Positions 16,729 through 26,210 of a stretch of DNA of 64,000 bases are shown piece by piece. The first letter of the stretch is position 1; every line of letters begins with the position of its first letter. The position numbers and the translations under genes are program-made. The stretch comes from Paenibacillus cymbidii (lineage in GTDB: Bacteria > Bacillota > Bacilli > Paenibacillales > NBRC-103111), in contig NZ_SHLX01000002.1 in NCBI RefSeq assembly GCF_004764705.1, positions 310,001 to 374,000 of the forward strand, given 5' to 3'. A model generated the notes under the pieces. It did not search any database. It was not told the DNA's origin and saw only the letters and a list, made by a program, of their open reading frames with translations.

Positions 16729-17891
16729 CCCTGTGGCGACTCCGTTTCCGCCGGCTGGCGCTCGCGGCCGTATTGGCTGCCGTTGCCGTGCCGGCGGGAG
16801 GATGCTGGAGCAGCAAGGAAATTCAGAACATTAACTACTTGTCCGCGATTGGCGTCGATTATGTCAACGACCGGTACGTGGTGTATGGGCAAATGATCGA
16901 TTTCGGTCATGTCGCCAAACAGGAGGGCGCCGCGCTGCAAGGCCCGCCATCCATCTGGATCGGCAAAGGAGAAGGCAAGACGCTGAATGGCGCCGTGAAC
17001 GAAGTGTACCGGACGTCGCAGCAGCAAACGTATTGGGCGCATGTGACCGCCATCGTTTTCAGCAGGCGCTTGCTTGCGCACGGCACGAGCGAAATGCTCG
17101 ACCTGTTGAACCGCTACCGGGAAATTCGCTACAACATTTGGGCCTTTGCGACGGACCGCTCCATCGAGGAGCTGTTCAGCATAACGCCGTTTTTCAAATT
17201 ATCGCCGCTCTCGTCGATCCTGCACGAGCCCGAGGATGAGTACAAACAGCGGTCGTACATTCGCCCGATGTACATGTACCAGTATATGGCCGATGTCAAG
17301 GAGCCCGCGGCAACGGCTTTCCTGCCTTCGCTTTCGACATCGCCCGCAGCCTGGACGGAGAACAAAAAACCGCACAAGCTGTTAAGAATCGACGGGGTGT
17401 ATTATATGCGCCATTTCCAACTGATTGCGAAGCTGGAAGAGGAGCAGTTGGACGGCTTGCGCTGGCTCGATCCGCATACGGCAAGAACGCCGCTGACGCT
17501 CGCCGAAGACGGCGAACCGGTGGCGGTAATGGTGGCCGAGCAGCCCAAGGCGCGCGTGCGCACCTTCGTCCAGGACGGGCGTTTCTACGCGGACTGCGCG
17601 ATCAAGGTGAAGCTTGGCTTGAGCGAGTTGGTGGAGGCGGAAACGAAGGATCGGCTGAAGGCGCTGGCGATCCAAACCATCGAAGCGGAGGTGCGCCGCA
17701 CGTACCGGGAAGGGGTGGCCATAGGCGCCGACGTTTACCAGCTCGGCTGGCGGCTGCACCGCTCCAAGCCGAAGCTGTGGCACCAGCTCAGCGACAAAGA
17801 CGCTTTTTTCCTGCGGGACGATTCGCTGCGATCTCTCAAAGTCGACGTCGACCTCGTCTACACGGGCAAGTACAAGCTGCAGTTGGAGTAA
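16725..17891 (+). CDS. gerKC: Spore germination lipoprotein subunit C (GerKC-like)
   Basis: A 388-residue lipoprotein starting at the GTG at 16725, which overlaps the gerKA stop and has GGGAGG 7 bases upstream; the frame is open much further upstream but that part lies inside gerKA. A signal peptide ends at VPAGGC (Cys27). The mature start CWSSKEIQNINYLSAIGVDY is the classical GerAC beginning, and the domain closes with LGWRLHRSKPKLWHQ. It anchors the receptor to the outer face of the inner spore membrane. Last gene of the operon, followed by a perfect hairpin at 17913. Confidence 0.92.
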   Translation: MTLWRLRFRRLALAAVLAAVAVPAGGCWSSKEIQNINYLSAIGVDYVNDRYVVYGQMIDFGHVAKQEGAALQGPPSIWIGKGEGKTLNGAVNEVYRTSQQQTYWAHVTAIVFSRRLLAHGTSEMLDLLNRYREIRYNIWAFATDRSIEELFSITPFFKLSPLSSILHEPEDEYKQRSYIRPMYMYQYMADVKEPAATAFLPSLSTSPAAWTENKKPHKLLRIDGVYYMRHFQLIAKLEEEQLDGLRWLDPHTARTPLTLAEDGEPVAVMVAEQPKARVRTFVQDGRFYADCAIKVKLGLSELVEAETKDRLKALAIQTIEAEVRRTYREGVAIGADVYQLGWRLHRSKPKLWHQLSDKDAFFLRDDSLRSLKVDVDLVYTGKYKLQLE

Positions 17892-17912
17892 GGTTGATGC
17901 GACTGGGGCTGG

Positions 17913-17947
17913 GGCGAAATAGGCCATAAAACATGGCCTATTTCGCC
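17913..17947. repeat. Hairpin repeat (family A), single perfect copy
   Basis: GGCGAAATAGGCCAT and its exact complement are separated by AAAAC: a 15-bp perfect stem 21 bases after the gerKC stop. It has no T-tract, so it may stabilise or cap the gerK mRNA rather than act as a classical terminator. Confidence 0.85.
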
Positions 17948-18006
17948 ATCTCCTTACTGTTCTGCGTAAGCGGGCCCCCGCTCCTTCACTGCGGTTTACT
18001 GCGCAT

Positions 18007-18294
18007 TCAATCGACAAAACAACGAAAGCGTTCATCAAATCGGGAAGGGATAAACCGGATCGCCTGGTATTCGGCAGCTTGCCGGATGTAGAACGGGTCC
18101 TTGCGGATCGTTTCCCAAAGCTGCTCTTCATCGTCTCCCGATGCAAGAATGACTCCGCCTGTACGCGGTTCTTTCCTCCCGGAGCAAATAAAAGCACCTT
18201 GCTCGTATTGTTCGTCCATATACTGGAAATGCGCTTCCTTCCATTCATCAATCACCTCGAGAGGCTTGCAATAATGCAGCAAAATCACAAACAT
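18007..18294 (-). CDS. YciI-family small protein
   Basis: A 95-residue protein of the YciI/dimeric ferredoxin-like fold: MFVILLHYCKPLEVIDEWK, an ICSGRKEPRTGGVILASGDD core and the DPFYIRQAAEYQAIRF motif typical of the family. The ATG at 18294 is chosen because GGAAGG lies ~10 bases upstream; the frame could also open at a TTG at 18315. It lies 23 bases after the amidohydrolase gene on the same strand and probably shares its transcript. YciI proteins are often fused to or encoded with catabolic enzymes; the role here is unknown. Confidence 0.8.
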   Translation of the reverse strand: MFVILLHYCKPLEVIDEWKEAHFQYMDEQYEQGAFICSGRKEPRTGGVILASGDDEEQLWETIRKDPFYIRQAAEYQAIRFIPSRFDERFRCFVD

Positions 18295-18317
18295 TCCCTC
18301 ACGTCCTTCCGCCAATT

Positions 18318-19382
18318 CTATTCCAGTCGATACAATGCTTTGGCATTTTCATAGAAAATTTTGGATCTCGCGGCTTTCGGCATCCTGTTCCATATCATCG
18401 TAGGCGAGTCGAAATCCCAATGCGGATAATCGCTCGAAAACATAAGTATGTTCTCCGCATCGATCATATTGAGCAGCGTAGTCAGTTGGCTTGCATCATC
18501 CGGCTCCTCGATCGGTTGCGTCGTAAAATAAACACTGTCGCGGATATACTGGCTTGGCAGCTTTTTCAACCACGGCGCCAGATGACGAAGCCCCTTATAG
18601 TTCTTGTCCAATCGCCACATCACATGAGGCAGCCAGGTGACTCCTCCTTCTGTCAATACAAACTTCAGCCCGGGATATTTCACCATCACCCCTTCGCATA
18701 CCAGACTGACCAGCTGAGCCATAAAATTTTGCGATAAACATGTATGCCACTGAAGATAGTTGGAGGGATATCCCGCAGAGGTTGGAGCGCCGCTCGCTCC
18801 TCCCCCTTCCGAACCGGGATGAATCGCAATCGGCAACCCGTTTCGCTCGGCTGCCTCGTAAATCGGGTGATAAAATCGTTGGCCGAGAGGCATCGCGGAA
18901 GCACTGGCCATAATGACCTGGACAATGTCAGGATGTGAGCCCAAGCGATCGATTTCTTTGGCGGCAAGCTGCGGGTCTTGCGTGGTTACCACCAAGGAGC
19001 CTTTAAATTTTTTATTGCTGCGCAGCCACACCTCAACCAAATAGTCATTGTAGGCCGAAGCGAGTGCGGCAGCATAATCCGGGTCGGGGTTAACCGACAG
19101 ATGCATAATATCGTCGCCCGTAAGGATCGCATACTCCATCTGATATTCCTCGATCAGCTGTTTGTACAAGTAATCGGGGCTGGATCCCGGCTTGCCGCCA
19201 TTCGGGGGAACGGCATCCTTGCGCATGACGCCTATGGGGGAGGTGTAAGTAAATCCGACATGGATGCCGAGCGACGCCACCCGGCTTTTCCACGGCTCTT
19301 TCAGGTAAGGGACAAGATCGGTATAGTGATTGAACTGATTGTGCACATCGCAGTCAATCACCTTGGTTAATGGGCTCATCAT
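18318..19382 (-). CDS. Amidohydrolase of the ACMS decarboxylase-like family (COG2159)
   Basis: A 354-residue TIM-barrel metal enzyme. Metal-site motifs are IDCDVHNQF near the N-terminus, the histidine in LPIAIHPGSEGGG, and MFSSDYPHWDFDSP near the C-terminus, the pattern of non-oxidative decarboxylases and related hydrolases. AAGGAG precedes the tandem ATGs at 19382. It is divergent from an AraC regulator at 19501 and followed by a YciI gene. A role in degrading an aromatic or lactone compound under AraC control is plausible but not shown by sequence. Confidence 0.82.
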   Translation of the reverse strand: MMSPLTKVIDCDVHNQFNHYTDLVPYLKEPWKSRVASLGIHVGFTYTSPIGVMRKDAVPPNGGKPGSSPDYLYKQLIEEYQMEYAILTGDDIMHLSVNPDPDYAAALASAYNDYLVEVWLRSNKKFKGSLVVTTQDPQLAAKEIDRLGSHPDIVQVIMASASAMPLGQRFYHPIYEAAERNGLPIAIHPGSEGGGASGAPTSAGYPSNYLQWHTCLSQNFMAQLVSLVCEGVMVKYPGLKFVLTEGGVTWLPHVMWRLDKNYKGLRHLAPWLKKLPSQYIRDSVYFTTQPIEEPDDASQLTTLLNMIDAENILMFSSDYPHWDFDSPTMIWNRMPKAARSKIFYENAKALYRLE

Positions 19383-19500
19383 GCGCGCTCCTTCATTGCC
19401 TTGATGGCTATATTTTACCGTGCCGCTGCCGTATACTGACAGTAAGGAAACTTCTGTTTTTCTGATGATTCTACGATTCGGGATGAAGGGGAACTAAAGC

Positions 19501-20289
19501 TTGCTGACGATTCGCTCCGTGTTTCACGACTATAATATCGGGGAAGATTGGCACATTCCCGCGGGAAACGTTCAGTATCAAATTTTGCTGCTGGTTACGC
19601 AAGGGGAATTGGTTTACAGCATGGAGAAAGAGCAGCTGCATCTGAAGAAGGGAGACATCCTGTTCATTAAACCCGGAACGCTGCGAAGCGCCTGGAGAAG
19701 TCCAAGCCGCCCGCATGAGATGTATTCGGTTCACTTCACGTGCCGCCAGGGTGAACTGTCGCAATGGTTACAGGATATCCAAAGAGGTGGATACCAAAAA
19801 CTGTGCACTTCGCATTACTATCATCTGAAACAGCAATTTTCCAACCTCATCCAACAATGGACCTCCAAACAGAGCTATTATGATCTTTATTGCAGCGGCA
19901 CCTTGCTTCAAATGATGTCCATGATCGGCCGGGAATACGAACGCCAGCATCATCCTTCGCGAAAAGTAAAGCTCGTCGATCAACTGCAGGAATATTTGCA
20001 ACAGCATTATCGCTCAAGCTTAAAAGTTGAAGACTTGTCCCGCATCGTGGAGCGTACGCCCAACTATGTCAGCACTATCTTCAAAGAAGTCGTCGGCTAC
20101 ACGCCGCTGGAATATATGCATCGCCTTCGCATTTCCGAAGCTCAGGATCTGTTGTTGAATACGCAAATGACAATCGCTGCAATAGCAGACTATCTGGGAT
20201 ACTGCGACCAGTCCTATTTCGGGTATATGTACAAGAAGCTCACCGGCGCAATGCCTTCTTCCTTTGCATACGTCAGGAAAGGAAGGTAA
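19501..20289 (+). CDS. AraC-family transcriptional regulator with cupin sensor
   Basis: A 262-residue regulator starting at a TTG, with GAAGGGG about 9 bases upstream. Residues 1-100 form a cupin sensor (QILLLVTQGELVYSMEKEQL followed by KKGDILFIKPGTLR). Residues ~165-262 contain two helix-turn-helix units, with the AraC signature YLGYCDQSYFGYMYKKLTG and MPSSF. It is transcribed divergently from the amidohydrolase gene across a 118-base gap and probably controls it. Confidence 0.87.
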   Translation: MLTIRSVFHDYNIGEDWHIPAGNVQYQILLLVTQGELVYSMEKEQLHLKKGDILFIKPGTLRSAWRSPSRPHEMYSVHFTCRQGELSQWLQDIQRGGYQKLCTSHYYHLKQQFSNLIQQWTSKQSYYDLYCSGTLLQMMSMIGREYERQHHPSRKVKLVDQLQEYLQQHYRSSLKVEDLSRIVERTPNYVSTIFKEVVGYTPLEYMHRLRISEAQDLLLNTQMTIAAIADYLGYCDQSYFGYMYKKLTGAMPSSFAYVRKGR

Positions 20290-20332
20290 ACCGTCTTTGT
20301 GCCCAAAAGTTCCGTTCACCGCCAATAGCAAA

Positions 20333-20370
20333 AAGGAGCAGTTGCCGTGGCAGCGCTGCTCCTTCTTTTT
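20333..20370 (+). terminator. Terminator of the AraC gene (bidirectional)
   Basis: AAGGAGCAG (20333-20341) pairs with CTGCTCCTT (20356-20364), followed by CTTTTTA on the plus strand and, in the other direction, by TTTTT. It also serves the convergent gene ending at 20396. Confidence 0.8.
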
Positions 20371-20395
20371 ATCAACGAATCGGGATACACCGACC

Positions 20396-21631
20396 TCAAT
20401 ACGCCCTTACAAACTGCACATCCGCCACGCGGAACGAAAATTTCGGATACGCCTCCAGGCGGTCCAGCTTGGCCGTAAACGGGACATCGTCATTGGGCTG
20501 GACGCCGGAGACGGCTGCCGCTGCGCTGGCTAACACATTGCCTTGGTCGTCGATCGCTTGCAGCGTGAACGTAAACCCGCCATAACCTTCATACTGCGGC
20601 AAGCGCTCCACATAGATCCGCCCGGTCACCGTACGGTCGCTGCCGGAAATGACTTTCGGGAATACATGAATGAATCCGTTGTCGCCGGTTGCCTTGTTCG
20701 GATTCAAGATGCCGTCGTCATTATGCAGGACCCAGGCGTCGCCCATCCACGTGGGGATTTGCAGCCACGTATTCCCCCAGTCATCACGCACCTTGCCTTT
20801 GGCATGTACGGTTTGCGGCGCAAGCCGGCTCTGCAGGCTTTGCAGGTTCGGGTAGGCGTATATATCAGTGGGTTCCGTCAGCGCAATGTCCGCATCCGTC
20901 GGCTCCACGACAGCCGGCTGGGAGTAACGGGGCGACACCCAGCCCGTCTTGCCCTCGCCGGCGACCACTTTGTAGAAATCCCCGTAAAGCGCGATTGCCT
21001 TTAACGTCTGGGGAGCGATCGTCTCGGCATAGGAAACGTACGGCTGGTTACTCGGAGCCGTAAATAACGATGCTTCCCCTTGCAATGTAACCGTCTCGTA
21101 GGTCGCTTTGGTCACCCCTTCGATGACGAGGTTGTTGCTTGGCGTGAACCACTTGTCGCCGAGCCAGGTGTCAAGCAGCCAGGTCGGCAACTGCAGGTGA
21201 CGGTAAAAGATGCCTTTTGTATGAACGATTTGACTGGCAAGCGTAGCGCCCGTGTACCCGTACTCCGGCTCGTTGTACAGCGGCATTTCGCCGGTTACGT
21301 CGAGAAACGTGTCTTTCGGCTCCAGCCACCCGATTTCGTGGGAATCGATGTGCACCCACTGGTCGCCAAGCCAGCTCGTATGGATTTTGACCCATTTCTT
21401 CTCGCCGTAGAAGGGATTGTACCAGTTGGCTTCCGCAAAGGCCGTTGCCACGTCCTGCGGGGCTAACGAAGCCCAGGACGGCGACGATTCGTCCGCCGAC
21501 GCGTACAGCTTCGTTTCATGAAGCAGCGTAATCGTCTTGGGCAAACTCGGCCCCCACTCCTCCGCCAGCGCAACAGGCGCGCAAGTCGCGAGCACAACGA
21601 ACCCCAATAAGCCCATCGCCGTTTTTTTCAT
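20396..21631 (-). CDS. Secreted protein with SH3-like WxGDxW repeats, unknown function
   Basis: A 411-residue exported protein starting at the ATG at 21631, which has GGAGG upstream; the frame extends to 21739 but the extra 36 residues would precede the signal peptide MKKTAMGLLGFVVLATCAPV...ALA. The mature part contains repeats around a W(L/M)GDxW motif: HTSWLGDQWVHI, LDTWLGDKWFTP and PTWMGDAWVLHN, each after a variable 'plus-strand' segment, resembling bacterial SH3/GW modules that bind cell wall. The C-terminal ~90 residues look like a beta-sandwich. A cell-wall-associated role is inferred; no catalytic motif is visible. Confidence 0.7.
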   Translation of the reverse strand: MKKTAMGLLGFVVLATCAPVALAEEWGPSLPKTITLLHETKLYASADESSPSWASLAPQDVATAFAEANWYNPFYGEKKWVKIHTSWLGDQWVHIDSHEIGWLEPKDTFLDVTGEMPLYNEPEYGYTGATLASQIVHTKGIFYRHLQLPTWLLDTWLGDKWFTPSNNLVIEGVTKATYETVTLQGEASLFTAPSNQPYVSYAETIAPQTLKAIALYGDFYKVVAGEGKTGWVSPRYSQPAVVEPTDADIALTEPTDIYAYPNLQSLQSRLAPQTVHAKGKVRDDWGNTWLQIPTWMGDAWVLHNDDGILNPNKATGDNGFIHVFPKVISGSDRTVTGRIYVERLPQYEGYGGFTFTLQAIDDQGNVLASAAAAVSGVQPNDDVPFTAKLDRLEAYPKFSFRVADVQFVRAY

Positions 21632-21775
21632 CCCATGATCGCCTCCGGTACGTTTCCACGCATGAGGGAGCAGCAGCGTATGCGTCGCCATCATAAAGCC
21701 ATTTCGCTCCCAACCACGTAGACGCCGGCAAGGACGCAAAAGTTGCTGTTGGCGTTACGCCGATCCGGGCAGATT

Positions 21776-21862
21776 GAGGCGAATAGCAGTGAAATCATGG
21801 GCTATTTCGTGGCGATTGCCCATTTTTGACGAAATAGGCAATAAAAGATGGCTTATTTCGCC
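21776..21862. repeat. Hairpin repeat (family A), two copies in a 368-base gene-free stretch
   Basis: A degenerate copy at ~21777-21809 (GCGAATAGC...GGGCTATTTCG) is followed by a better one at 21828-21862 (CGAAATAGGCA...TGGCTTATTTCG). The remaining sequence between 21632 and 21999 shows no gene; the ribosome site GAGGAGG for the DinB-fold gene lies at its right end. Confidence 0.75.
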
Positions 21863-21999
21863 AAGCGCCGTTTACTCGAGCTTGCGGCGGACTTGGACAG
21901 GCTGGCTTTACAACACGCCTTGCTTTCGATTACGCTTGTACCGAAGAAATACTGGCGACGCGGGGGAAACGACTTGCTCGCGCGAGGAGGAACAAACCG

Positions 22000-22500
22000 A
22001 TGTTGAACAAAACGATGCTGGTTGGGGATGTCATGCATGAGTGGGCGGGGACGCGGCGACTGTTGGCCAGCTTGCCGGACGAGCAGTTCGGTTGGCGGCC
22101 GCACGCGAAGTCGCATACGTTAGGGGAATTGGCGACGCACGTCGTCAATTTGTTGAATTGGCAGCTGGGTATTCTTCGCGCCCCGGGAATCGATCTGGCG
22201 ATCGCTTCTTCCCGCAGAACGGCATTAACCAGCCGCCATGCGCTGCTGGACGAATTCGACACGAATATCCGCGAGCTCGAGCAAGCGCTGGATGCTGTCG
22301 ACGATGAGGCGTTGGCTTCGGACTGGACGCTTCGTCGCGGCGATACGATCATGGCCGTTCAGCCGAAGGCGTTGGCATTCCGCACGATGGGCATGAGCCA
22401 CATGGTGCACCATCGCGCGCAGCTCGGCGTGTATTTGCGTCTGCTCGACCTACCGGTCCCCGGCGTCTACGGCCCAACCGCCGACGAACTCGGCAAGTAG
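22000..22500 (+). CDS. DinB-fold metalloprotein
   Basis: A 166-residue four-helix-bundle protein of the DinB/YfiT superfamily. The metal-binding triad is visible as the His in LATHVVNLLNWQ and the two in MSHMVHHRAQLGVYLRLLD; the C-terminus VPGVYGPTADE is common in the family. GAGGAGG lies 8 bases before the ATG. Such proteins are thiol S-transferases or of unknown function; despite the name they are not DNA polymerases. A terminator follows at 22511. Confidence 0.85.
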   Translation: MLNKTMLVGDVMHEWAGTRRLLASLPDEQFGWRPHAKSHTLGELATHVVNLLNWQLGILRAPGIDLAIASSRRTALTSRHALLDEFDTNIRELEQALDAVDDEALASDWTLRRGDTIMAVQPKALAFRTMGMSHMVHHRAQLGVYLRLLDLPVPGVYGPTADELGK

Positions 22501-22510
22501 CGAGCTGCAT

Positions 22511-22541
22511 ATAAGCCCGTCGGCATGTCCGGCGGGCTTAT
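22511..22541 (+). terminator. Terminator after the DinB-fold gene
   Basis: ATAAGCCCG pairs with CGGGCTTAT around an 11-13 base loop, followed by TGTTCT. It starts 11 bases after the stop codon. Confidence 0.65.
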
Positions 22542-22572
22542 TGTTCTCCAGCGCCGTCCTCCCTCCTTCCAT

Positions 22573-23023
22573 TTAATTGCCGGGATCTAAAAACTCCTTC
22601 TTATACTCGTCCTTCGGGTCCCATATCGACCACGCCGCTTCGAGCATATTGCCACCCGAGATCACGGAAATAAAAATATCTCGCCCCCCCCTTGCCAATC
22701 GGCGTTAGCGGTCCCGTCTCTACCCCTTCCCTGGTCAGTTGGCGATGGGTGTATTCGATGTCCGGGCAGTTCAACGCCATGATCGGAAATGAAGCTCCGT
22801 TCCGTATAATCTCCAGCGGTTTCCGATCCCTGGTTTCGACTAGGAGCAATGCGATCGCGTGCTGATGAGGATGATGAAGCACCGCAAGATGCGAACCCCT
22901 GTCCCGAAACTTTTCCAGCAACCGAAACTCCAGATGACGGGTATACCACTCGATCGATTCATCAATACTCGTGCTCGGCACATAAACGTAACCGACGCGG
23001 CTGAACTTAAACGCGGCTTCCAT
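22573..23023 (-). pseudogene. Glyoxalase/VOC-family protein, frameshifted near the C-terminus
   Basis: From the ATG at 23023 (AAAGGGAG upstream) the frame gives a VOC-fold protein: FKFSRVGYVYVPSTSIDESI, WYTRHLEFRLL, then GKGGARYFYFRD. After that point, near 22655, the reading becomes LGWQYARSGVVDMG and ends at 22601. The +1 frame instead continues as NMLEAAWSIWDPKDEYKKE to a stop at 22573, which is the normal C-terminus of this family. One extra base around 22650-22660 therefore breaks the gene, or is a sequencing error. An eight-C run at 22684-22691 lies nearby but is in frame. Function unknown. Confidence 0.75.
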
Positions 23024-23110
23024 TGGCCACACTCCCTTTCATCTACTCGTTCTTTTGATACCAAATCCCTGAGGTTTCTAACCTTATGCAGAAAAAAGTC
23101 GGAGAAGCGC

Positions 23111-23148
23111 AAAAGAAGAGACCCGTCAATCCCCTGACAAGTCCCTTC
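23111..23148 (-). terminator. Terminator of pyrE
   Basis: On the minus strand GAAGGGACTTGTCA pairs with TGACGGGTCTCTTC over 14 positions (with G-U pairs) around GGGGAT, followed by TTTTGC. Confidence 0.7.
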
Positions 23149-23244
23149 TCTGCTGTTACCTGCCTTCAAGATTGTGCAGCCACCTCGATAATTGAAAAGG
23201 CCGCCAAACGATTCGGCAGCCTATTATGGAATTTCCATCTATCT

Positions 23245-23781
23245 TTAATAGGAAGAAAGATTCGCCGCAATAAGCTCCTCCATTGTAAACAGCGACAGGA
23301 AGTTCAGCCCTGCCTTCTCCAGATTGTCCCGGCCTTGTTGCTCCCGTTCGATGACGCAAAGTACATTGCGCACAAGGGCGCCATGGTGTTTCAAGTCCTG
23401 GGCGCTTAACAGGATTTGCCCGCCTGTGGTCACCACATCCTCCACGATACAAACCCGTTTGCCGCGGATTTCGGTCCCTTCCGCCAGCTTGCATGTGCCG
23501 TATTCCTTGGCTTTCTTGCGCACAAACACAACCGGAATGCCCGTCTTGAGCGACAAGGCCGTTGCGATGGGGATGCCGCCCATTTCGAGGCCGGCCAGTA
23601 TTTCCGTATCCGAGGGAATTAACCCGGCCAGATGCTCCGCAATTTCACGCAGCAAACCCGGAGCCGACTCGAACAAATACTTGTCAAAATAATCGTTCGA
23701 CACTTTCCCCGACCGCAACGTAAAAGTGCCTGTTAAATGTGCGGTTTGATAAATTTCGTTGGCCAACACCGTTCGTTCCAT
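23245..23781 (-). CDS. pyrE: Orotate phosphoribosyltransferase
   Basis: A 178-residue type I phosphoribosyltransferase that makes orotidine monophosphate from orotate and PRPP. The PRPP loop VCIVEDVVTTGGQIL, the LAGLEMGGIPIATALS region and FVRKKAKEYGTCKLAEG (the flexible catalytic loop) are all present. N-terminal HLTGTFTLRSGKVSNDYFDK is typical of OPRTases. It stands alone rather than in a pyr operon, so it may be a second or paralogous copy (PyrE2-like), since most Firmicutes carry pyrE at the end of the pyrimidine operon. GGGAGAGG precedes the ATG. Confidence 0.87.
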   Translation of the reverse strand: MERTVLANEIYQTAHLTGTFTLRSGKVSNDYFDKYLFESAPGLLREIAEHLAGLIPSDTEILAGLEMGGIPIATALSLKTGIPVVFVRKKAKEYGTCKLAEGTEIRGKRVCIVEDVVTTGGQILLSAQDLKHHGALVRNVLCVIEREQQGRDNLEKAGLNFLSLFTMEELIAANLSSY

Positions 23782-24275
<494 letters not shown>

Positions 24276-24522
24276 GAAGGAGAACGCTCCCGCCCCCATC
24301 GCAAAGTAGACATGGTGCACAAAACGCCGCATTCTCCCTGCCAACTAACAAATTTGCTTTTTGTGCCGCTCCCTGTCGTACACTCAAGGCATACCGGCAA
24401 CCAAGGAGATGGACCCGACGACGAAGAAGAGCTCGTTCGACGAGCCCGATCAAGTCGTCCATTGAAATATCCTTGCCGTATCGGCATCGGCGACTAGCCG
24501 CCAAGCCGTTCCCGCATCGATC

Positions 24523-24556
24523 AAAAAGCAGGCTATCCATTGACCGGATAGCCTGC
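24523..24556 (-). terminator. Terminator of the beta-helix gene
   Basis: On the minus strand GCAGGCTATCC and GGATAGCCTGC form a perfect 11-bp stem around GGTCAAT, followed directly by TTTTT. It starts 22 bases after the stop codon. Confidence 0.92.
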
Positions 24557-24577
24557 CTTCCGCTATGTCTTCTCCCC

Positions 24578-26152
24578 TTACTCCACCACCAACTCGGTCT
24601 GCGCAAACGGCGCCGGATTGCGGCAAATTCGCGGTTGTTTGCCGCTCGCCGTCGTAAGGTTGCGGCAAACCACCTTTTGACAGGGTACATAAGGGTACGG
24701 CGGAGTGCCGGATTCCGTATAAACCGCATCCCTTGCCCACCAATTTTCGCTCGGATCGGAGAACAAATAAAACCCGTCCTCCTCTTCCGGCATATGCGAA
24801 TCGTCGACATGCAAGTTGATGAGCTTCACGCGCTGCGGCATAAAACACGCATAACCAAAATCGTGCGTACCGTCATTTTTCATCGTAAACAGTTCGGGGG
24901 TATACACCGCTCCATTGTCCGGAATCCAGGTGCAATCCCGGATTGTGACATCGCCTTCCCACGTGCTGCCGTAATCGTTCCGGAACTGAACCAAGGACCG
25001 TCCGTACAAAACGACGCGTTCAAACGTCAGCTGTCCGCGGCCGATGGCATTGACGCCTTGCCAGCCCATCGTGCTGTCCTTGATCGTATAGGTGCCGGAT
25101 ACTCCCATATGCGCATCGAGCCGCGACAACGTACAGTTTTCGACCAAAATATTTTTGCAAAAGTTGGAGCAGATCACGCCCCAGCGGGTACGGTCCGTGA
25201 TGTTGTTCATCGTACAGTTGATCAGCTTGTAATCCACGATATTGTCCGCCAGCAAATCGTACGACCCCATCATGACCGGTTCTCCGGCCGAGCCGATCGT
25301 CGTATAAATTTTATGCCCGCTTACAAAACAGTTTTGGACGGTCACGTATGCACAATGCGTCGCATGGATGAAGCCGCCGTAAGGGGAGCCGTGGCCGATC
25401 TCCCCCGCCACATAATGGGTGATGCCGTCAATGGTCGTATTCGAACGGGTAATGCGGATGCCGCGATGGTAGTAGTCGTATTTGGACTCGCCGCGGTTGG
25501 CCATCGTGGTAAAAATGCCGCCGCGCACCGTCAGTTCGTCCTTGTCGATCGGCCGCGCTTCGGCATCGGTAATGTCGTCGTAATCCCAATCGATCGGCGA
25601 CACAATCGAACCGTCTTCATGGACAACAAAGCAGTCCGTCTGATCGAATCCGTTATTCTGATTGAGTCCGCGGCGAATAAACTTCTTCACCTTCGTGTTC
25701 GTCACCACGACGTAACAACGGCTATCCAGCGTAAACCCCACTTGTTTCTGGTCCCGGCCGAGCGACGTCATGTTCAGCTTGAACGGCCGAAGCGCCGACT
25801 TTACGTGGAAACAGAACGCCTTGTTATCCTCGGCTGCCGTATCGTCAATCGTAAAATGGCTCGTATTCCAGTCGACGTCCGTCTGGATCACGGCCGTCAT
25901 CGCCTTCGGCCCTATATAATAAGTAGCGTCAGGCTTCGTCTTCACCGGAAGACGGTGGGCATTCGCATAGTCATGAGCGGCGCAAATCGCTGCGATATCA
26001 TCGGTTACGCCATCCCCCACAGCGCCGAACTGTTCGTAATCGACAAATGGTTTGATTGTCTCCATCTCCTTAGCGGTGTTCGATTCGGGGCTGAATATTT
26101 CCCTGCTGAACCATTCGCCAACTTGACCTTCAACCGCCGCCATCACTTCCAT
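24578..26152 (-). CDS. Right-handed beta-helix protein, pectate lyase 3/GH28-like
   Basis: A 524-residue protein with the pectate-lyase-superfamily opening VDYEQFGAVGDGVTDDIAAI near residue 37, followed by many short beta-strand turns (VTVQNCFVSGHKI, ILVENCTLSRLDA, LTFERVVLYGRS, VTIRDCTWIPDN). This is the parallel beta-helix of polysaccharide lyases, polygalacturonases and phage tailspikes. No signal peptide is present, so it may act inside the cell on imported oligosaccharides. The start is uncertain: none of the early ATGs has a good ribosome site. It ends a run of carbohydrate-related genes on the minus strand. The exact substrate and catalytic residues cannot be assigned. Confidence 0.75.
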   Translation of the reverse strand: MEVMAAVEGQVGEWFSREIFSPESNTAKEMETIKPFVDYEQFGAVGDGVTDDIAAICAAHDYANAHRLPVKTKPDATYYIGPKAMTAVIQTDVDWNTSHFTIDDTAAEDNKAFCFHVKSALRPFKLNMTSLGRDQKQVGFTLDSRCYVVVTNTKVKKFIRRGLNQNNGFDQTDCFVVHEDGSIVSPIDWDYDDITDAEARPIDKDELTVRGGIFTTMANRGESKYDYYHRGIRITRSNTTIDGITHYVAGEIGHGSPYGGFIHATHCAYVTVQNCFVSGHKIYTTIGSAGEPVMMGSYDLLADNIVDYKLINCTMNNITDRTRWGVICSNFCKNILVENCTLSRLDAHMGVSGTYTIKDSTMGWQGVNAIGRGQLTFERVVLYGRSLVQFRNDYGSTWEGDVTIRDCTWIPDNGAVYTPELFTMKNDGTHDFGYACFMPQRVKLINLHVDDSHMPEEEDGFYLFSDPSENWWARDAVYTESGTPPYPYVPCQKVVCRNLTTASGKQPRICRNPAPFAQTELVVE

Positions 26153-26210
26153 GTTACCGGTAAATGGAGCGAAATTCGTATATTATTTTTATATGTTTGG
26201 ATGGCATCTT

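Noticed and set aside
22000..22500. DinB annotation as an error-prone polymerase
   Set aside because: The protein is the four-helix metal-binding DinB/YfiT fold, unrelated to E. coli DNA polymerase IV.
22684..22691. Eight-C run as the cause of the VOC frameshift
   Set aside because: The frame stays correct through the run and on to RYFYFRD; the shift occurs ~30 bases later.
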